From contig JADJCS010000001.1 in the NCBI GenBank assembly GCA_016703105.1, positions 556,392-620,391 on the forward strand: 64,000 nt of DNA. The letters are read 5' to 3'. Below the pieces are notes generated by a model that made no database searches, was not told where the DNA came from, and saw only the letters and a program-made list of their open reading frames with translations. Below, piece by piece: positions 1-9,815 of this stretch (position 1 is its first letter; the number at the start of each line of letters is the position of its first letter). This DNA is from Flavobacteriales bacterium. Its GTDB lineage: Bacteria > Bacteroidota > Bacteroidia > Flavobacteriales_F > PHOS-HE28. The position numbers were made by a program, and so were the translations under genes.

Positions 1-356
1 AGACCTAGACCGCAAAGCACCAACGTGTCGTTCTGATCCAGGTCCTGCGGGAAGATGATGTCCATGTCCAGGTCCACTGGAGGTATAGGCGTATTGGGCA
101 CCAGTATCGTAAAGAACTTGTTGTATGTCACACATCCATTGGCCCCGATGTGCCAATACGTCCAGGTGCCTGTGGTATCAACGTATATCGCTGTGCTGTA
201 CATGGGCACGCTGTCAGTTCCAGTCCAGTACGCGGTAGGATCAGCGGGAACATTATTGCACCAGAGAAGGACGGAATCACCTTCGCAGATCGGAATGGCC
301 GTGGGGTGCGGCCCCGGGGAGTTGAAGTACATTCCCGTGCCATCACTGAGCAGCGG
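1..356 (-). CDS. C-terminal continuation of the secreted beta-propeller protein (partial, frameshifted)
   Basis: Read on the minus strand one frame off from the main open frame of its neighbour, this stretch is open to the window edge and encodes an Ig/PKD-like segment (for example CEGDSVLLWCNN, YWTGTDSVP, GTWTYWHIGANGC) typical of Bacteroidota surface proteins. The join works if one C is removed from the CCC run (plus-strand GGG at 355-357): the protein then reads YPETPLLSDGTG without interruption. It is therefore the same gene as the next entry, broken by a one-base insertion, and it continues beyond the left edge. A T9SS sorting domain would be expected off-window (inference). Confidence 0.7.
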
Positions 357-2223
357 GTGTTTCGGGATACGGGATGATGGTCACATCCACTTCATCGTAC
401 AGGCTCATGCAGCCGTTCACGAAGTCCACGGTCAAGGAAACAATAGCCGAGGACGATATGGTGACAGAATCGGTGAACTCGCCTGTGGACCAATGCTTGA
501 TCGTTTCCGGCCCAATGTCATGGGTACTTCCGGTAAGCCAGGGCGTGACGGAAAAGGTCGTATCGAACGACATCAAAATGGGGCCGCAGTGGGTCGTATC
601 CGTCGGGCAGGTCAAGGCCATATGATCTGACCAGGGATAGGTACTGCCCGGCCCGATGCAGAGCCCGCCGATCCCACGGTCACAGCTACTTCCGCTGCGC
701 TCCCATATATCATAGGGAGTGCGGCCCCGCACATAGCCTTTGGCGATGAACCCATCGCGCAGGCCCCACGCGATATCTCCCGCGTAATTGCCGTAGTGGG
801 GATCACCGCAGTAGCCGGGTGGTTGTGGCGAAACATCCAAACCGCCTGGCATAAATAGCTCCGCCAACAGATCACCATTCGACGGATAGATGATCAATCC
901 ACTGAATGATCCACAGAACAGCACATGCCCATCGCTCTTCGCGGCGATCCGCCCCGCGCGCTTCTCCCCGCGCCCACCGATCTGCTGCGCTTCAAGGAAG
1001 TCCAGGTCGCTGTAGCGGTGCTTGCTGATGAAAATGTCCTGCATCCCCACCGCCAGGAACAACCCATCATCATAGAGATCCGAAAGTCCTGTGAACTGGC
1101 ATTCAAAATCGCCGAGCACGATCAACGTGTCCGCGACATTGGCCAGCGATGTGGGATCAACGTCCGAATCGGAAGGCATCACGGTCGCTGCCTCGAAGGT
1201 GCCCTGCACATCCGCACGGAGCAGGAAGTAGCTGTCCTGCGCGAAGCTGCTGACCTGATCGGGGTTGCCGTCCTCGAAGGACATGACACCACGCACTGAG
1301 CCCAGCAGCACGAGATCATCCGGTGCGCGCCACAGCAGATCTCGACCTTGGTTCAAGATCCCACCACCGCTGCGCCGGAACCATTGTTCGTTGCCAGCCG
1401 CGTCCAGCTTCATCAGGAAGATCGCATCGCTCCATGTGTTGGCGTGCGGAAGATCGAAGGTGATGGTGTCGCTGAACTGGCCGGTGGCGTAGATGGCTCC
1501 GCTCGCATCGTGCGTGATCGCCACGGCGGCGTCATCGCGCGGGGCTACGCCTTGCTTGTTCCAGAGCGGCGTGCCATCGGGCGCCATCGCACTAATGAAC
1601 ACATCGGTGCCGGGGAGCTGGGTGAAGGGATCGATCGTGCTGATCAACGAAGCCCCATTGAATGTGAACGCGTCGCGGAACTCCCCCGTCACCACGATCT
1701 GCCCGCCGCCGCTCACGGAAACATCCGCCGGGCGATCGAAGCCCGTGAGCCCTCCCCCGCTCTTGATCCATTGCTGCGATCCATCCGCGGCGTTCAACTG
1801 GCACACGAAGAGATCCACCGAGCCACCTTGCGAGATGAGCGTCTCGCCTTGGAAATCGGCCGTGGCCATGAACTGACCGATCACGGTCAGGGTGTTGTTC
1901 GGTCCAAGGGTCAGACGCAGCCCACGATCCAGTCCTGTTCCCCCGCCTTGCTGCCACCAGACCAAAGCACCAGATGCGTCCAGTTTTGCCGCGAAGAAGT
2001 CGGTGCCACCCACCGCGAAGAACGACTGACCATTATAAAGCGCCGTGGCACTGAACTCACGCGTGATGTAGGTCGCACCTGTACCATCCACAACCAGATC
2101 GGACACGTGGTCAATGCCCGTAGAGCGGACCACTTGGGACCAATAGGTCTGAGCATGCGATACGCTCGCGATCAGCGAGCCAGCCACCAAGGCCAGCGAC
2201 CTGAACGAACGTGGAGCGACCAT
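343..2223 (-). CDS. Secreted beta-propeller (SBBP-like) protein, frameshifted near its visible end
   Basis: The 626-residue open frame starts with a signal peptide (LALVAGSLIASVSHAQ) and then shows repeated units of the kind G-IYATGQFSDTITF, AAKLDASG and GTDFF. These are SBBP/seven-bladed propeller-type repeats common in Bacteroidota cell-surface proteins. After about residue 470 the sequence changes to a Cys-containing region and then an Ig-like stretch (GSTHDIGPETIKHW). The frame ends in TGA just after a CCC run, beyond which the real protein continues in another frame to the window edge. A TACCTTCG promoter element sits 4 nt before the ATG, so the transcript may be leaderless. Function unknown; probably exported, perhaps by T9SS, whose signal would be outside the window. 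Confidence 0.8.
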   Translation of the reverse strand: MVAPRSFRSLALVAGSLIASVSHAQTYWSQVVRSTGIDHVSDLVVDGTGATYITREFSATALYNGQSFFAVGGTDFFAAKLDASGALVWWQQGGGTGLDRGLRLTLGPNNTLTVIGQFMATADFQGETLISQGGSVDLFVCQLNAADGSQQWIKSGGGLTGFDRPADVSVSGGGQIVVTGEFRDAFTFNGASLISTIDPFTQLPGTDVFISAMAPDGTPLWNKQGVAPRDDAAVAITHDASGAIYATGQFSDTITFDLPHANTWSDAIFLMKLDAAGNEQWFRRSGGGILNQGRDLLWRAPDDLVLLGSVRGVMSFEDGNPDQVSSFAQDSYFLLRADVQGTFEAATVMPSDSDVDPTSLANVADTLIVLGDFECQFTGLSDLYDDGLFLAVGMQDIFISKHRYSDLDFLEAQQIGGRGEKRAGRIAAKSDGHVLFCGSFSGLIIYPSNGDLLAELFMPGGLDVSPQPPGYCGDPHYGNYAGDIAWGLRDGFIAKGYVRGRTPYDIWERSGSSCDRGIGGLCIGPGSTYPWSDHMALTCPTDTTHCGPILMSFDTTFSVTPWLTGSTHDIGPETIKHWSTGEFTDSVTISSSAIVSLTVDFVNGCMSLYDEVDVTIIPYPETPAAQ

Positions 2224-2226
2224 GCC

Positions 2227-2234
2227 CGAAGGTA
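2227..2234 (-). promoter_or_regulatory. -7 promoter element TACCTTCG
   Basis: TACCTTCG on the minus strand matches the Bacteroidota -7 pattern TAnnTTTG with C for T at position 7. It lies only 4 nt upstream of the ATG at 2223, implying a leaderless or near-leaderless transcript. No clear -33 TTG is seen. Confidence 0.45.
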
Positions 2235-2418
2235 GGGTGCTCCTGCCTTGGGCTGCCGACGGAGCTTCCTGTCACTCTTTCGTGCGGCCGCTCCCCTTAG
2301 GTGCCGATACGGCATGATCCAAGACCCACGTGTGCCATTCCAGCAGGAACGCCACCTCGGACCCTCCTTTGAGCGATGCGGACCGCGCCGATCGCAGATG
2401 ATCGATGCTACCTATATC

Positions 2419-5071
2419 ATGGACCTGAACAAATTCACTATCCGCTCACAACAGGCGATCCAGCAAGCCCAGACCATCGCCAGTGGTCTCGGCCAACAGA
2501 TGCTGGAGAACGGCCACTTGCTGAAGGGCATCCTGGAGGTCGACGCCGACGTGACGCCATTCCTCCTGAAAAAATTGAACGTGAACCTGCTCGTCATGCA
2601 ACAGGCGCTCGACCGGATAGTGGGCAGCTATCCGAAAGTGAGCGGTGGGCAGATCTCCCTCTCCCGTCACGCCAACGACGCGCTCACCAAAGGCCCAAGC
2701 GGCCTTGAAGGAGTTCGGTGATGAGTACACCAGCGTGGAACACATGCTCATCGGCATCCTCGATAGCGGTGACACGGTGTCGCAATTGCTGAAGGACAAC
2801 GGTGTGAACAAGAAGGACTTGGTTGCGGCCATCAAAGACTTACGCAAGGGAGCCAAAGTGACCAGCCAGAGCCAGGAGGAGACCTACAACGCGCTGAACA
2901 AGTACGCGAAGAACCTCAACCAGCTCGCCAAGGACAACAAGTTGGATCCCGTGATCGGCCGCGACGAGGAGATCCGTCGCGTACTGCAGATCCTCAGCCG
3001 CCGCACGAAGAACAATCCAATACTGATCGGTGAGCCGGGCGTGGGCAAAACCGCCATCGCCGAAGGCATCGCGCAACGCATCGTGAGCGGTGACATTCCC
3101 GAGGACCTCGCGAGCAAGCAGGTCTACAGCCTCGACATGGGCGCCTTGATCGCCGGTGCCAAGTACAAGGGCGAGTTCGAGGAGCGCCTGAAATCCGTGG
3201 TGAAGGAGGTGATCGGCGCGGAAGGGAACATCATCCTCTTCATCGACGAGATCCATACCCTGGTCGGCGCGGGCGGTGGCGAGGGTGCCATGGACGCCGC
3301 CAACATATTGAAGCCCGCCCTGGCACGCGGTGAACTGCGCAGTATCGGTGCGACCACGCTCAATGAGTACCAGAAGTATTTCGAAAAGGACAAAGCCCTG
3401 GAGCGTCGCTTCCAGAAGGTGATGGTGGACGAGCCCAACCGCGAGGACGCCATCTCCATTCTGCGTGGCCTGAAGGAAAAGTACGAGAGCCACCACAAGG
3501 TGCTGATCAAGGACGCCGCGATCATCGCCGCCGTGGAGCTGAGCACGCGCTACATCGCCGATCGTTTCCTACCGGACAAGGCCATCGACCTCATCGACGA
3601 GGCCGCCAGCAAACTGCGCATGGAGATCAACTCGAAGCCCGAGGAACTGGACGAGATCGACCGCCGCGTGATGCAGTTGGAGATCGAGCGCGAGGCCATC
3701 AAACGCGAGCACGATGAGGTGAAGCTGGCCCAGATCAACAAGGAACTCGCCGAACTGGGTGGAAAAAGGGACGGATTGAAAGCCCGCTGGGAGAGCGAAC
3801 GCCAGCTGGTGGAACGCATCAACAGCGCCAAAGACAAGATCGAGGAACTCAAGCACGAGGCTTCACAGGCCGAGCGTGAAGGCGATTTCGGCAAAGTGGC
3901 CGAGATCCGTTACGGCCGCGTTCAAGAGACCGAGAAGGAACTCGCAGCCGCCAAGAGCGATCTCACCCTGATGCAGGCCGACAGCAAAATGATCAAGGAA
4001 GAAGTGGACGTGGAAGAGATCGCCGCCGTGGTGAGCCGTTGGACCGGGGTGCCCGTGACGCGCATGCTCGAAGCGGAACGCACCAAGTTCCTGAAACTGG
4101 AGGACGAACTGCACAAGCGCGTCATCGGCCAGGACGAGGCCGTGCATGCCGTGGCCGACGCTGTGCGACGCAGTCGTGCCGGCATGGGTGACGAGAAGCG
4201 TCCCATAGGCTCGTTCATATTCCTGGGGACCACCGGTGTCGGTAAGACCGAACTGGCGAAGGCTTTGAGCGAGGTCCTCTTCAATGATGAGAGCGCCATG
4301 ACCCGTATCGATATGAGCGAGTACCAGGAACGCCACAGCGTTTCCCGGCTCGTGGGTGCGCCTCCCGGCTATGTGGGCTACGATGAGGGCGGACAACTCA
4401 CCGAAGCGGTGCGCCGCAAACCCTATAGCGTGGTATTGCTCGACGAGATCGAGAAGGCCCACCCCGACGTGTGGAACATCCTCCTGCAGGTGCTGGACGA
4501 TGGCCGACTCACCGACAACAAGGGTCGCGTGGTGAACTTCAAGAACACCATCGTCATCATGACGAGCAACATCGGTTCGCACATCATCCAGGAGAACTTC
4601 GAGAACCTCAAGGACAAGGACATCGACGCTGTGGTGGAGAAGACCCAGCGGGAGGTGATGGACCTGCTGCGCAAGACGGTTCGCCCCGAGTTCCTCAACC
4701 GGATCGACGAGACCATCATGTTCCGGCCGCTGAGCCACGCCGACGTGCGCGAGATCGTGAAGCTGCAGTTGCACATGCTGCTGGCCAAGCTGGAGGAGAA
4801 GGACATCCACCTACTACCCAGCGAGGAGTTGATCGCACACATCTCCACCACCGGCTTCGATCCGCAGTTCGGCGCGCGCCCCATCAAGCGCATGATCCAG
4901 AAGGAACTGCTCAACGAACTGAGCCGCCAGATCATCGCCGGGTCGCTGGAGACCGGCCGACCGCAGGTGATCGATGTCTTCGATGGGAAGATCGTGCTGA
5001 GGAAGCCGATCGATGAGCAAGAGAAGAACGGACACGCGGGAAAAGGAAAGAAGTCGAAGGCCGGGGTGTAG
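2419..5071 (+). CDS. clpB: ATP-dependent disaggregase ClpB (single-base frameshift)
   Basis: ClpB is a hexameric AAA+ chaperone that works with DnaK to dissolve protein aggregates. The start chosen is the ATG giving MDLNKFTIRSQQAIQ, the usual N-terminus of Bacteroidota ClpB. The Clp N domain is followed by AAA-1 (Walker A GEPGVGKT, Walker B LFIDEIHT), the coiled-coil M domain, and AAA-2 (GTTGVGKT, VVLLDEIEKAHPD), ending in the D2 small domain (FGARPIKRMIQ). The frame is broken at AAA (2689-2691): removing one A gives DALTKAQAALKEFGDEY and one protein of 883 residues, close to the family norm. As sequenced, translation from the true start stops at 2721 and a second frame covers the rest. An essential-type chaperone with a clean continuation suggests a consensus error rather than a real mutation. 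Confidence 0.93.
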
Positions 5072-5234
5072 GGAGGGGACCGTGCGCAAGTCCGCTGTGG
5101 GTCCGTCCATTCGGTCCAGTCCCGAATTGCTCCTCGCGCGATCGTTCGTTCGATCGTGAAAAAACGTTCCGTCCCTTTCGCGTCTGGATCATGCAGGTCG
5201 TCTAGCTTGCCCCCGGCTTAAGACAAGTATCGGA

Positions 5235-5678
5235 ATGACCATCGCTTCACAACTGGACGACCTGACCACCGCCCTGCGCCGCACCCGCGGCCGACTTCTG
5301 GCCCCGCTCGATCACCGTCAACACCAACTCCCCACCGATCCCGAAGTGTTCGTGGACGATGTGCTCCACTACGTGATGGACCAATGGGCGGAGGACCTGC
5401 GCGAAGAAGGGCACATACTACAACAGGACCTGGGCTGGAAGGACGAGGCGAACCACTACCCGCGCTATGAATTGCGCATGGCCGGAGGCGAACCCTTGCA
5501 CATGTCCTTCACCGGCGACTATCCGCGCTCGCTCTATCTCACCTTCTCCAAGGCCTTTCGGCGCAATGACCAGTTCAGCGATGCCAAACAGGTACAGGTA
5601 CAGCTACGGGTCAGCACCGATCCGAACATCTTGCTGCATGGGTTGCTGGAAGGCTTGCGCAACGTGGGAAAGCCCTGA
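5235..5678 (+). CDS. Conserved hypothetical protein
   Basis: A 147-residue soluble protein with no signal peptide or membrane segment, starting MTIASQLDDLTTALRRTRG. It is acidic in the middle (WAEDLREEGHILQQDLGWKDEANHYPRYEL) and ends in a mixed alpha/beta pattern. I do not recognise the family. It lies between clpB and a SixA-like phosphatase on the same strand, 60 bp before the latter, so co-transcription is possible. Codon use resembles its neighbours and the frame is clean, which supports a real gene. Confidence 0.6.
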   Translation: MTIASQLDDLTTALRRTRGRLLAPLDHRQHQLPTDPEVFVDDVLHYVMDQWAEDLREEGHILQQDLGWKDEANHYPRYELRMAGGEPLHMSFTGDYPRSLYLTFSKAFRRNDQFSDAKQVQVQLRVSTDPNILLHGLLEGLRNVGKP

Positions 5679-5738
5679 ATATTTCCGGGACGGAGATCCC
5701 TCGCGCGCCTCTCTCCGCTCCGCATTCCCGATGGTGCC

Positions 5739-6239
5739 ATGAAGATCCTGTACTTGACCCGCCACGCCAAGAGCAGTTGGGACGAGGCGCTGCTGAGCGA
5801 TCATGATCGGCCCCTCAATGCGCGCGGACTTCGTGATGCGCCGCTCATGGCCCGAAAATTCGCCGAGCGCGGCGAACCGCTCGACATCTTGATCAGCAGC
5901 ACCGCCACGCGCGCCTGGGCCACCGCGTCGTTCTTCGCGCAGGCACTGGCTGTTCCACTGGACACCGTGCGCACCGAGCCGCTCGCCTACCTCGCTCACG
6001 CGGCGACCCTCCTCGGTCTGGTCAACAACTTTCCCGATACCGCCGACCGCGTCATGCTCTTCGGTCACAACCCGGGCCTCAGCACGTTCTGCGCTGACCT
6101 CTGCGAGAACGCCCCGGGGGAATTGATCACCTGCCACACCGTTCGTATCGACCTGTTCGTAGACCAATGGGCGCACGTCTCCATGGGCTCAGGCATCGTA
6201 CGCTGGCACGACGATCCCAAACGGCATCCATCGGCGTAG
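5739..6239 (+). CDS. SixA-like histidine phosphatase
   Basis: A 166-residue member of the histidine phosphatase (phosphoglycerate mutase) superfamily. The catalytic RH motif is at the N-terminus (YLTRHAKSSW), the second arginine region is SSTATRAWATA, and the second catalytic histidine is in FGHNPGLS. The length and the RHAKSSW form fit the SixA subfamily, which removes phosphate from phosphohistidine in histidine-phosphotransfer domains. The partner here is unknown, so the substrate is inferred only from family. It is convergent with ilvE, 46 bp away. Confidence 0.85.
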   Translation: MKILYLTRHAKSSWDEALLSDHDRPLNARGLRDAPLMARKFAERGEPLDILISSTATRAWATASFFAQALAVPLDTVRTEPLAYLAHAATLLGLVNNFPDTADRVMLFGHNPGLSTFCADLCENAPGELITCHTVRIDLFVDQWAHVSMGSGIVRWHDDPKRHPSA

Positions 6240-6285
6240 TGGATCTTCCTTCGCGTCGACCTGATCACTGAACACCGGCCCGCGA

Positions 6286-7356
6286 TCAGACCACCGGCAC
6301 CATCCAACCGTAGGGATCCGCGATGCGGCCGCGGCGGATCCCATCGAGCACCTCGCCGATGCGATTGGCCACGGCACGTTCCCCAATGGCAGGAAGTTCG
6401 AACGTCTCCTCGCCGAAGGCCATGGTACTGATGTGAGCGATGGTCGCGGCCGTGCCTGCGCCGAACGCCGAACGCAAGGTGCCATTGCGCGCGGCCGCCA
6501 ACACCTCGTCCACCGGAACACGGCGCTCTTCCACCGGTACCCCTTCATCCTTCGCGATGCGGATAATGCTGTCGCGCGTAACACCCCGAAGAATGGTGCC
6601 GTCCAACGAAGGGGTCACTAATGTGCCGTCGATATTGAAGAACACGTTCATCGTGCCGCTCTCTTCGATGTACCGGTGTTCCAACCCATCGGTCCACACC
6701 AGTTGGTGATAGCCCTTGTCCTGTCCGAGCTTCGCGGGATAGAGCCCACCGGCGTAATTACCGCCGCACTTCGTTTCTCCGGTCCCCCCAGGAAAGGCAC
6801 GGCTGTACTGTGTCTCGATCTTCACGCGCACAGGCTCCGCATAGTACTGCCGAACCGGACAGGTGAATATGATGAACCGATAGCCTTCGCTCGGCTTCAC
6901 ACCGATGTACTCATCGCTAGCGAACATGAAGGGGCGGATGTAGAGCGCTCCCTCTTCGTCCGTGGGCAGCCACCCACCGTCGGTGCGTACAAGTTCGATC
7001 AATGCCTCGAGGAACAGGTCCTCCGGAACGCCCGGCATGCACATGCGGTGCGCGCTGCGGTTCATCCGTGCGATATTCTCCTGCGGGCGGAACAGGTTGA
7101 TCCCACCCGAAGCGGAACGATAGGCCTTGAGCCCCTCAAAAATGGTCTGACTATAGTGCAGCACAAGTGTCGCCGGGCTCATCGTAAGATCGGCGAACGG
7201 TGTTATGCGCGCTTCCGTCCACTGGTTCCCGTCATAGTCCATCACGAACATATGGTCGCTGAACACGCGTCCGAACTTCACGTTCGCCAGATCGGTATCG
7301 CCCAGCCGCGACCGCTCGGTGCGATGCATGGCTATCTTTTGCCCGGTAGTGATCAT
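6286..7356 (-). CDS. ilvE: Branched-chain amino acid aminotransferase
   Basis: This fold-type IV PLP enzyme moves the amino group between glutamate and leucine, isoleucine or valine, the last step of their synthesis and first of their breakdown. Visible family features are the HYSQTIFEGLKAYR segment, the PLP-binding lysine in ETKCGGNYAGG, and the cofactor loop GTAATIAHIS near the C-terminus. At 356 residues it matches the BCAT group II length. The ATG at 7356 is chosen because a perfect TACATTTG promoter element lies at 7377-7384; an alternative ATG at 7389 would be upstream of that promoter. It is divergent from recQ. Confidence 0.93.
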   Translation of the reverse strand: MITTGQKIAMHRTERSRLGDTDLANVKFGRVFSDHMFVMDYDGNQWTEARITPFADLTMSPATLVLHYSQTIFEGLKAYRSASGGINLFRPQENIARMNRSAHRMCMPGVPEDLFLEALIELVRTDGGWLPTDEEGALYIRPFMFASDEYIGVKPSEGYRFIIFTCPVRQYYAEPVRVKIETQYSRAFPGGTGETKCGGNYAGGLYPAKLGQDKGYHQLVWTDGLEHRYIEESGTMNVFFNIDGTLVTPSLDGTILRGVTRDSIIRIAKDEGVPVEERRVPVDEVLAAARNGTLRSAFGAGTAATIAHISTMAFGEETFELPAIGERAVANRIGEVLDGIRRGRIADPYGWMVPVV

Positions 7357-7376
7357 GGAGGGGAAGCCTTTGCGTC

Positions 7377-7384
7377 CAAATGTA
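7377..7384 (-). promoter_or_regulatory. -7 promoter element TACATTTG for ilvE
   Basis: An exact TAnnTTTG match on the minus strand, 20 nt upstream of the ilvE ATG at 7356. Its position decides the ilvE start. The -33 region is not convincing. Confidence 0.5.
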
Positions 7385-7432
7385 ACCATAGCACCTTCGC
7401 AGGAACAGCGTGTTCCGCGCAGTGCTGAAGCA

Positions 7433-9220
7433 ATGGATATCCACGAGGTGCTGAAGAAGCACTGGGGATACACCTCCTTCCGCCCCATGCAGGAAGCGGT
7501 GATCCGGGCCGTACTGGCCGATAAGGATACGCTGGCCCTGCTGCCTACCGGCGGTGGCAAAAGCGTGTGTTACCAGGTGCCGGCGCTCGCGCGTGGCGGA
7601 CTGTGCATCGTCGTTTCCCCGCTCATCGCGCTGATGCGGGATCAAGTGTTGCAAGCGCGCGCGCGAGGGATCACGGCCAAAGCGGTCATGTCCGGGATGG
7701 CCCGCTACGAAGTGGAGTCGACGTTGGAGGAAGCCGCACTGGGCCATGTATCCCTGTTGTACGTCGCACCTGAACGCATCGCGTCCGATCTCTTCCGTGC
7801 GCGCCTGCCGCGTATGCCCGTAACCCTTATCGCTGTGGATGAGGCCCATTGTGTTTCGCAATGGGGCTATGACTTCCGCCCATCGTACATGCGGATCCCG
7901 GAACTGCGTGAAGTCTTCCCGGAGGTACCCATCATCGCCCTCACGGCGACGGCGACCACGGATGTGGCGCAGGACATTCAGGCCCGCCTTGGATTCCGGA
8001 AGCGCAACTTGTTCCGAGCAGCGTTCCAGCGCCCGGAACTGACCTTCTGGGTCTCAACCGGGGAGGACAAACTGGGGCGGTTGTTCCGGATCCTCGACGC
8101 CTTGCCCGGCAGTGGGATCGTGTATGTGCGCGATCGCCGAGGCACCTTGGACCTTGCGCGTACCATGGTGTCCCAAGGGGTCACGGCGGCCGCTTACCAC
8201 GCAGGCCTGCCCCACGCGGAACGCGAACGGGTCCAGAACGAATGGTTGTCCGGTAAGCTCCGCTATGTGGTGGCTACCAATGCGTTCGGAATGGGTATCG
8301 ACAAACCCGATGTGCGCTGCGTGATCCACATGGCGCCTCCGCCGGATCTGGAGAGCTACTACCAGGAGGCCGGGCGTGCCGGACGTGATGGACGTCCGGC
8401 GCATGCGTTCCTCTTACTCGATGAAGGCGACCCGGAACGCATGTTGGAACGCGTCCGTGGCGGCTTCCCTACCATGGAGCAGGTGCGCAAGACCTATCAG
8501 GCGTTCGCCGATGCGCACCGCATCGCCCTTGGGTCAGGCGAGTTCGAGGCCTACGCGTTGGACCTACGCGACCTGGCCCGACGAGCGGCACTGGCACCGA
8601 CCATTGTGATGAACGCGTTGAAAGCCTTGGAACTGGATGGAACCATCGCGTTGTCGGAGGGGATCCACGCCCCTTCGCGCGTCCATCTTGTTTGCGACGC
8701 ACGCACCGTACATGCATTACGCGTGAACGATGCCAAGCGTGGACCCTTGCTCGAAACATTGCTCCGCCTCCAAGGCGGTTTGTTCGATTCACCCGCTTCG
8801 ATCGATGAGGAACGTATTTCCCAGTTGCTCCAATGGAGCGTGGACCAGGTACGCAAGACCCTTATGGACCTTCGACGGATGGATGTGCTCACCTACCATG
8901 CCCGCAATGATGCGCCTTTGGTCACCCTGCTTGTGCCCCGACGGGACGCTCATCGTCTCACGCTCGACCCCCGATCGCTCGCCGACCGGGAGAAGCGCGC
9001 CATCGATCGCGCGAACGCCATGATCGCCTATTGTGCCCCGACCAACGCCTGCCGCGAAGGCCATCTGCTCCGTTACTTCGGTGAGGCCGTTACGAGGACT
9101 TGCGGCAGATGCGATCGCTGCACCCGTCGCGAGCGTTCGGAGCGTAGCAACGATCCGGGGATCGACCCATCGGACATCGAACTGCTCCGATGGGAGGCCG
9201 ACCATCGCATACCATCGTAG
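7433..9220 (+). CDS. recQ: RecQ-family ATP-dependent DNA helicase
   Basis: A 3'-5' DNA helicase of superfamily 2 used in recombination and fork repair. Walker A is LLPTGGGKSVCYQ, the DEAH box is AVDEAHCVSQWGYDFRPSY, motif III is ALTATAT, and motif VI is YYQEAGRAGRDG. The RecQ zinc-binding cysteines are near the C-terminus (CAPTNACREGHLLRYFGE then TCGRCDRC). At 595 residues it ends shortly after the zinc site, so there is no HRDC domain; this is the short RecQ type common in Bacteroidota. The ATG giving MDIHEVLKKHWGY is preferred over an upstream in-frame ATG that would overlap the ilvE coding region. The next gene starts 11 bp downstream, suggesting an operon with DNA-repair and fmt genes. 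Confidence 0.92.
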   Translation: MDIHEVLKKHWGYTSFRPMQEAVIRAVLADKDTLALLPTGGGKSVCYQVPALARGGLCIVVSPLIALMRDQVLQARARGITAKAVMSGMARYEVESTLEEAALGHVSLLYVAPERIASDLFRARLPRMPVTLIAVDEAHCVSQWGYDFRPSYMRIPELREVFPEVPIIALTATATTDVAQDIQARLGFRKRNLFRAAFQRPELTFWVSTGEDKLGRLFRILDALPGSGIVYVRDRRGTLDLARTMVSQGVTAAAYHAGLPHAERERVQNEWLSGKLRYVVATNAFGMGIDKPDVRCVIHMAPPPDLESYYQEAGRAGRDGRPAHAFLLLDEGDPERMLERVRGGFPTMEQVRKTYQAFADAHRIALGSGEFEAYALDLRDLARRAALAPTIVMNALKALELDGTIALSEGIHAPSRVHLVCDARTVHALRVNDAKRGPLLETLLRLQGGLFDSPASIDEERISQLLQWSVDQVRKTLMDLRRMDVLTYHARNDAPLVTLLVPRRDAHRLTLDPRSLADREKRAIDRANAMIAYCAPTNACREGHLLRYFGEAVTRTCGRCDRCTRRERSERSNDPGIDPSDIELLRWEADHRIPS

Positions 9221-9231
9221 CCGGACCGATC

Positions 9232-9804
9232 ATGTTGCTGCCCCGCTCGTTCTACCTGCGCGATGACGTGGTTACCATCGCGCGTGATCTTCTGGGCATG
9301 ACCTTGCACACCTGCATCGGTGGCGAGCATGTCTCCGCCACCATCACGGAAACCGAAGCCTACGCAGGGGTCGGTGACAGAGCCTCGCACGCCCATGGTG
9401 GGCGACGGACCGCTCGCAACGCAACGATGTACGCGGAGGGCGGATGCGCTTATGTGTACATATGCTACGGGATCCACCACCTTCTGAATATCGTTACCCA
9501 TCGGCAGGAGGTTCCTCATGCCGTGCTTATCCGTGGTGTGCGCGCGATCGAAGGCGCAGAGGTCATGGACCGCAGACGGGGCCGTGCCGCTGCGGCCACC
9601 GACGGGCCAGGAACGGCCGCACAGGCCATGGGGGTCCGTCGTGCGCATGATGGCGAGGATCTTCTTGGACCGACGATCTGGATAGACGACGACGGCCTTC
9701 GATACGATGCCGGGGCTATTGCGTGCGGTCCGCGCATCGGTGTCGGCTATGCCGGGCCGGATGCGCTCCTTCCCTATCGCTTCGTTCTTCGCAAGGGTTC
9801 CTGA
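9232..9804 (+). CDS. 3-methyladenine DNA glycosylase (AAG/MPG family)
   Basis: This base-excision repair enzyme removes alkylated and deaminated purines from DNA. The catalytic glutamate lies in ITETEAYAG, the base-flipping region includes NATMYAEGGCAYVYICYG, and HHLLNIVT follows, all diagnostic of the AAG fold. The length of 190 residues fits the bacterial family. The start giving MLLPRSFYLRDDV is chosen, 11 bp after the recQ stop; an upstream ATG would overlap recQ. The stop is 11 bp before the GTG of fmt, so recQ, this gene and fmt probably form one transcript. Confidence 0.93.
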   Translation: MLLPRSFYLRDDVVTIARDLLGMTLHTCIGGEHVSATITETEAYAGVGDRASHAHGGRRTARNATMYAEGGCAYVYICYGIHHLLNIVTHRQEVPHAVLIRGVRAIEGAEVMDRRRGRAAAATDGPGTAAQAMGVRRAHDGEDLLGPTIWIDDDGLRYDAGAIACGPRIGVGYAGPDALLPYRFVLRKGS

Positions 9805-9815
9805 CCTTCGCACCT

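Noticed and set aside
5138..5162. Palindrome CGATCG-TTCGTT-CGATCG after clpB
   Set aside because: Followed by A-run rather than T-run on the plus strand, so not a clpB terminator; no other support.
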